In this document: positions 5,222 to 8,319 of the stretch, piece by piece
Position numbering within the stretch: position 1 is the first letter of the stretch
Layout of the letters: every line of letters begins with the position of its first letter
Origin: Anaerolineaceae bacterium
GTDB lineage: Bacteria; Planctomycetota; Phycisphaerae; FEN-1346; JAACEH01
Reading direction: 5' to 3'
Length of the DNA: 8,319 nucleotides
Assembly (NCBI GenBank): GCA_011682595.1
Contig: JAACEH010000054.1
Span: 1-8,319, forward strand
The notes under the pieces: model-generated
What the model saw: only the letters and a program-made list of their open reading frames with translations
Databases searched by the model: none
Told to the model about the DNA's origin: nothing
Translations under genes and position numbers: made by a program

Positions 5222-6973
5222 ATGGAAATCCTTAAAGGCATACCTGTCAGTCCCGGCGTCGTTCAAGCGCCGGCCTTCGTCCTCGACAGCGAGGAGACGC
5301 TCGTTCCGCGCCGCCAGATCAGCGAAGACCAGATCGAAGGCGAAATCCGGCGCTTCGAAACGGCCCTCGAGAAGTCCAGCGCCGAACTCGTCAACCTGAG
5401 GAGAAAGGTCGCCGCTACGGTCGGCGAGCAACTGGGAGCCATCTTCGACGTCCACCATGCAATGCTCAACAGCAGCCAACTCCAGGAGGAGATTCGCGAG
5501 ACCATCCGCACCAAGCGCGTCTGTCCCGAGTACGCCGCCAGCAGCGTCCTGAACGGCTATGCGCAGCAGTTCCGGGAGATGAAGGACGAGTACCTGTCCG
5601 AGCGCGTGCAGGACGTGCACGACATCCTGCGGCGCATCCTGCGTCACCTGATCGGCGAAAAGCGGCAGCAGTTGCGCACCCTCGACGTTCCGCACGCGTT
5701 GGTGGCTCACGATCTGACGCCCAGCCAGACAGCGGCCCTGGACCGCAGCAAGGTGCTGGCTTTCGCCACGGACGTCGGCGGGCGAACCAGCCACACGGCC
5801 ATCATGGCCCGGGCCATGAGCATTCCCGCGGTGGTGGGCCTGCAGACAATCTCCAGTGAGACCACGGGAACCGACGAACTGATCATCGACGGCAACCGCG
5901 GCCTGGTCATCATCAACCCCGACCAAGAGACGATCCAGCGCTACAAGACCTACATGCAGAAGGCCAAGCAGTTCGAGAGCAACCTGACGCTGCTCCGCGA
6001 CCTGCCGGCGGTGACCAAGGACGGCCACGAAATAACATTGCACGGCAACATCGAGTTTCCGCAGGAAGTGGCGGCCTGCCTGGAACGAGGGGCGACCGGC
6101 ATCGGCCTGTATCGTACGGAGTTCCTGTACCTGGACCGCGAGGAGGACCCGACCGAGGAAGACCACTTCGAGGCCTACGTCTCGGCTATCGAGATGCTCG
6201 ACGGGCGACCGATCACCATCCGCACCTGCGACCTGGGGGCCGACAAGTTCACTCACATTGCCGGCGAAGGGGACGAGCGGAATCCGTTCCTGGGGTTGCG
6301 GTCGATCCGTTACAGCCTGCTGAACGTGGACGTGTTCAAGACCCAACTGCGGGCCATCCTGCGGGCCAGCGCCGTGGGACCGGTGCGGATCCTGTTTCCC
6401 CTGGTGACCAACGTCCGCGAGTTGCGTCACGCCAAGATGCTGCTGGGCGACGTGCGGGAGGACCTGGAGGAAGAGGGCATCGCCTTTGATCGCAACGTCA
6501 AAGTGGGCATCATGGTCGAGGTGCCCTCGGCGGCCATTCTGCCTCGGCAGTTCGCCAGGGAGTGCGATTTCTTCAGCATCGGCACCAACGACCTGGTTCA
6601 GTATACCCTGGCCGTGGACCGCCTGAACGAGCGGGTGGCCAACATTTTCACGCCCGCCCACCCGGCGATTATCCACCTGATCCACAACGTCATCCAGGCC
6701 GCCAAGGCCGAGGGGGTCGAGGTCGGAGTGTGCGGCGAAATGGGGGGCGACCCGATATTCACGTTGCTGCTGATCGGCATGGGCATCGACCAGATCAGCA
6801 CGGCGGCCACGTCGATTCCCGAGGTCAAGAAGATGACTCGCTCGACCTCGATGCGGCAGGCCCGCCGGGTGGCCAAGAAGGTGCTGACCCTGGACAACGA
6901 CCGCGAGATTACGGCATATCTGAACGAAGTGACTCGCAAGATAATCCCGGAGGCTTTTGCCGGGGAGCAATAA
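5222..6973 (+). CDS. ptsI: PTS Enzyme I (phosphoenolpyruvate-protein phosphotransferase)
   Basis: The 583-residue cytoplasmic enzyme takes phosphate from PEP and passes it to HPr. An N-terminal HPr-binding helical region (about 35-145) is followed by the phosphohistidine swivel domain with GGRTSHTAIMAR (186-197) and active His191. The PEP-binding TIM barrel (about 260-560) comes next. Catalytic and PEP-contacting residues all sit exactly two positions later than in E. coli Enzyme I: Arg298 (GLYRTEF), Arg334, Glu433 (MVEVPSA), Asn456-Asp457 (GTNDLVQY), Arg467 and Cys504 (VCGEMGGD). Enzymatic competence is therefore likely. No N-terminal GAF domain is present, so it is PtsI-like, not PtsP. One oddity is RTCDLGADKF (334-343) in place of the common RTLDIGGDK; the following NPFLGLRSIRYSL is also lineage-flavoured. 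ATG 5222 follows GGGGACC at 5 nt. Confidence 0.97.
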   Translation: MEILKGIPVSPGVVQAPAFVLDSEETLVPRRQISEDQIEGEIRRFETALEKSSAELVNLRRKVAATVGEQLGAIFDVHHAMLNSSQLQEEIRETIRTKRVCPEYAASSVLNGYAQQFREMKDEYLSERVQDVHDILRRILRHLIGEKRQQLRTLDVPHALVAHDLTPSQTAALDRSKVLAFATDVGGRTSHTAIMARAMSIPAVVGLQTISSETTGTDELIIDGNRGLVIINPDQETIQRYKTYMQKAKQFESNLTLLRDLPAVTKDGHEITLHGNIEFPQEVAACLERGATGIGLYRTEFLYLDREEDPTEEDHFEAYVSAIEMLDGRPITIRTCDLGADKFTHIAGEGDERNPFLGLRSIRYSLLNVDVFKTQLRAILRASAVGPVRILFPLVTNVRELRHAKMLLGDVREDLEEEGIAFDRNVKVGIMVEVPSAAILPRQFARECDFFSIGTNDLVQYTLAVDRLNERVANIFTPAHPAIIHLIHNVIQAAKAEGVEVGVCGEMGGDPIFTLLLIGMGIDQISTAATSIPEVKKMTRSTSMRQARRVAKKVLTLDNDREITAYLNEVTRKIIPEAFAGEQ

Positions 6974-6999
6974 TTGTGGCCTGCAGATGGGCCGCCACC

Positions 7000-7008
7000 T
7001 GATAGAAT
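7000..7008 (+). promoter_or_regulatory. Extended -10 promoter candidate for the DUF2344-RNase E/G unit
   Basis: TGATAGAAT (7000-7008) combines the extended TGn motif with a five-of-six -10 box. No good -35 box exists at normal spacing, which extended -10 promoters tolerate. The start would be near 7015, leaving a leader of about 63 nt. A 5-bp stem GTGGC/GCCAC (6976-6980 with 6994-6998) just upstream could serve as a weak end structure for ptsI or an operator. Confidence 0.4.
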
Positions 7009-7077
7009 AGAGTTCTGTAAACAACAGGAAAAACAAGGCCGTCGCGGCGCACCGTGCGGCGCGAGACCTGGAAGAAA

Positions 7078-7716
7078 ATGTTTAGACAACGGATTCGTCT
7101 AAAGTATTCGGTAGGAGGAGACAAGAGGTTCTTGTCGCATCGCGACATGATGCGGCTGTGGCACCGGACGTTACGGCGCAGCGGACTTCCACTGCGGATG
7201 AGTGAAGGCTTTCACGTCAGGCCCAGGGTTTCGTTCGGGTTGGCCCGCGGAGTCGGGATTGCCTCAGAATCGGAATGGCTCGAATTCGAGCTGACCGATT
7301 GGGTCAATCCCGATACCGTCACCAGGAAACTGGCCACCCAGCTTCCCGCCGACCTGGCCATCCGCCAACTGACGGCCGTCGCACCAAGCGAGCGGGCAAC
7401 CGTTTGCCGGGCCGCCTACGAAGTCCGGTTGCACACCTGCCCGCCGGACCTCGATACTCGTATCGCGGCCCTGCTCGAGCGACGGCAGATTGTCGTGGAA
7501 CGAGGAAGTCCGGACAAACGGCGCACCATGGACATCCGGCCGCTGCTTGTGACCCTGAAACTTCAGGACCGGCAGTTGCTGATTGTTGCCGATTGCCGCA
7601 GCGCCGGTACGCTCAAGCCGGGCGAGGTGTTGGGCGAACTCGGTTTCAGCGAGGCCGAGCGTGCCCGGTGCCTGGTTGTCAGGACCGACCTGGTCCTGGC
7701 GGACGAGGGCGACTAG
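7078..7716 (+). CDS. DUF2344 / radical SAM-linked protein (TIGR03936 type)
   Basis: The 212-residue protein matches the DUF2344 family. Motifs are KRFLSHRDMMRLWHRTLRRSG (start of domain, residues 16 onward), SEGFHVRPRVSFGLARGVG (42-60), RRTMDIRPLL (148-157) and KPGEVLGELGF (180-190). The family is usually encoded beside, or fused to, a B12-binding radical SAM protein and is often next to RNase E/G and the ribosomal proteins L21/L27. Its biochemical role is not established, though the linkage hints at RNA or ribosome modification. Here the radical SAM partner is absent on the upstream side, but the RNase E/G gene is downstream as expected. I chose ATG 7078, preceded by GGAAG, over the in-frame GTG at 7054, because the conserved domain begins within a few residues of it. 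Confidence 0.88.
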   Translation: MFRQRIRLKYSVGGDKRFLSHRDMMRLWHRTLRRSGLPLRMSEGFHVRPRVSFGLARGVGIASESEWLEFELTDWVNPDTVTRKLATQLPADLAIRQLTAVAPSERATVCRAAYEVRLHTCPPDLDTRIAALLERRQIVVERGSPDKRRTMDIRPLLVTLKLQDRQLLIVADCRSAGTLKPGEVLGELGFSEAERARCLVVRTDLVLADEGD

Positions 7717-7822
7717 AACCTCCTTATCCCACGAATCCACCATGCGTACACGCAGTCGTGCGAGAACCCTGAACTTGAACCGATCGGACAGACTCAAAAG
7801 CAGTTACCGAGAGCGGCTTTGG

Positions 7823-7837
7823 CGGCACACTGTGCCG
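7823..7837 (+). repeat. Perfect 15-bp dyad upstream of the RNase E/G gene
   Basis: CGGCACA and TGTGCCG flank a single central C, giving 7-bp arms in perfect symmetry 77 nt before the RNase E/G start. It could be a repressor operator or a small leader hairpin; RNase E is autoregulated through its leader in E. coli. No promoter boxes were recognised in the 198-nt gap (7717-7914). Confidence 0.35.
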
Positions 7838-7914
7838 AACAGCCCGCATCCGGTGATCGGCCGAGCCCGCAGGCGAGCCTCCACGCCGCGACATGCGCGA
7901 AAGGACAATTGAGT

Positions 7915-8319
7915 ATGAGCAAGGAAATGTTTATCAACGCCGTCGACAGCGAGGAGTGCCGCATTGCGGTGAGCGACGACGGTGAACTGCAGGAGCTGTA
8001 CATCGAGCGGTCGTCGCTCGGCCACCACGTCGGCAACCTCTACAAGGGGCGGGTGACCAACGTCGAGCCGAGCATCCAGGCGGCCTTCATCGACTACGGC
8101 CACCCGAAGAACGGCTTTCTGCACGTCAGCGACATATCGCAGAGCTACTACCCGGAGAATATGAAGTCCCAGGGTCGCAACCGGCCGCTCATTGAGAAGA
8201 TTCTCAAGCGCGGCCAGGAAGTCATCGTCCAGGTCACCAAGGAGGGCCTGGGCACCAAGGGTGCGACCATGAGTACGTACCTGAGCATCGCCGGCCGGTA
8301 CCTGGTGCTGATGCCCGGG
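7915..8319 (+). CDS. RNase E/G (Rne/Rng) family ribonuclease, N-terminal fragment
   Basis: The 135 codons present are open to the right edge, so the catalytic centre is not visible. The family makes single-strand endonucleolytic cuts in rRNA precursors and mRNA. The opening strand MFINAVDSEECRIAVSDDGELQELYIER (5 onward), then NLYKGRVTNVEPSIQAAFIDYG (41-62) and GFLHVSDI (67-74), form the embedded S1 RNA-binding domain. GQEVIVQVTKEGLGTKGATMSTYLSIAGRYLVLMP (from 100) is the conserved exit of S1 into the RNase H-like subdomain. The S1 insertion (75-95) is short. AAGGA (7901-7905) lies 9 nt before the ATG. RNase E and RNase G cannot be told apart without the C-terminus. Confidence 0.95.
   Translation, partial: MSKEMFINAVDSEECRIAVSDDGELQELYIERSSLGHHVGNLYKGRVTNVEPSIQAAFIDYGHPKNGFLHVSDISQSYYPENMKSQGRNRPLIEKILKRGQEVIVQVTKEGLGTKGATMSTYLSIAGRYLVLMPG

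Noticed and set aside
6976..6998. Possible intrinsic terminator after ptsI
   Set aside because: The stem is only 5 bp with a 13-nt loop and has no T-tract.
4928..7036. A 702-codon minus-strand open frame opposite ptsH/ptsI
   Set aside because: It is antisense to two genes with complete catalytic motifs, has no recognisable domain and reflects the third-position GC bias of the real genes.
1..8319. CRISPR arrays, insertion sequences, tRNA or rRNA genes, defence or toxin-antitoxin genes
   Set aside because: No direct-repeat array, transposase motif, cloverleaf or toxin/antitoxin-like gene pair was seen by eye.

Overview
The window looks like ordinary chromosomal DNA from a GC-rich, Gram-negative-type (diderm) bacterium. 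My best guess is a member of the Planctomycetota/Phycisphaerae or a related PVC lineage. This is an inference from three things: an LptF/LptG lipopolysaccharide-export permease, the gene order hpf-ptsN-ptsH-ptsI, and an Enzyme I with the motif RTCDLGADKF where most bacteria have RTLDIGGDK. There are nine supported genes. There is no mobile element, CRISPR array, rRNA or tRNA, and no sign of recent transfer: base composition and codon style look even throughout.

Layout. On the minus strand, from 1873 leftwards, a fold-type I PLP aminotransferase (593-1873) is followed after 3 nt by the 5' part of an LptF/LptG-family permease gene that runs off the left edge (1-589). A divergent intergenic region (1874-2132) carries candidate promoters for both directions. 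It also holds a terminator-like hairpin plus polypyrimidine tract in the aminotransferase leader. On the plus strand come a ComF-family phosphoribosyltransferase (2133-2879) and a DUF502 membrane protein (2959-3792).

A near-consensus sigma70-type promoter (TTGACA-17-TATACT, 3789-3817) overlaps the DUF502 stop codon. It drives a structured leader of about 114 nt and then hpf (3938-4264), ptsN (4371-4844), ptsH (4904-5170) and ptsI (5222-6973). This cluster pairs a ribosome-hibernation factor with a complete phosphorelay (Enzyme I -> HPr -> IIA) but no sugar permease (IIB/IIC), so a regulatory rather than transport role is likely. HPr keeps both His15 and Ser46, which suggests that HPr kinase/phosphorylase control is possible even though no hprK gene lies here.

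A new transcription unit probably begins at an extended -10 box (7000-7008). It carries a DUF2344 'radical SAM-linked' protein (7078-7716) and, after a 198-nt gap with a perfect dyad and a questionable Arg-rich small ORF, the start of an RNase E/G family gene (7915 to the right edge). That pairing is recurrent in bacteria.

I did not find an undescribed system. The most interesting signals are regulatory: a terminator-like leader before the aminotransferase, a shared -10/initial-transcribed block at the comF and hpf promoters, and a hairpin that could mask the ptsI ribosome-binding site.
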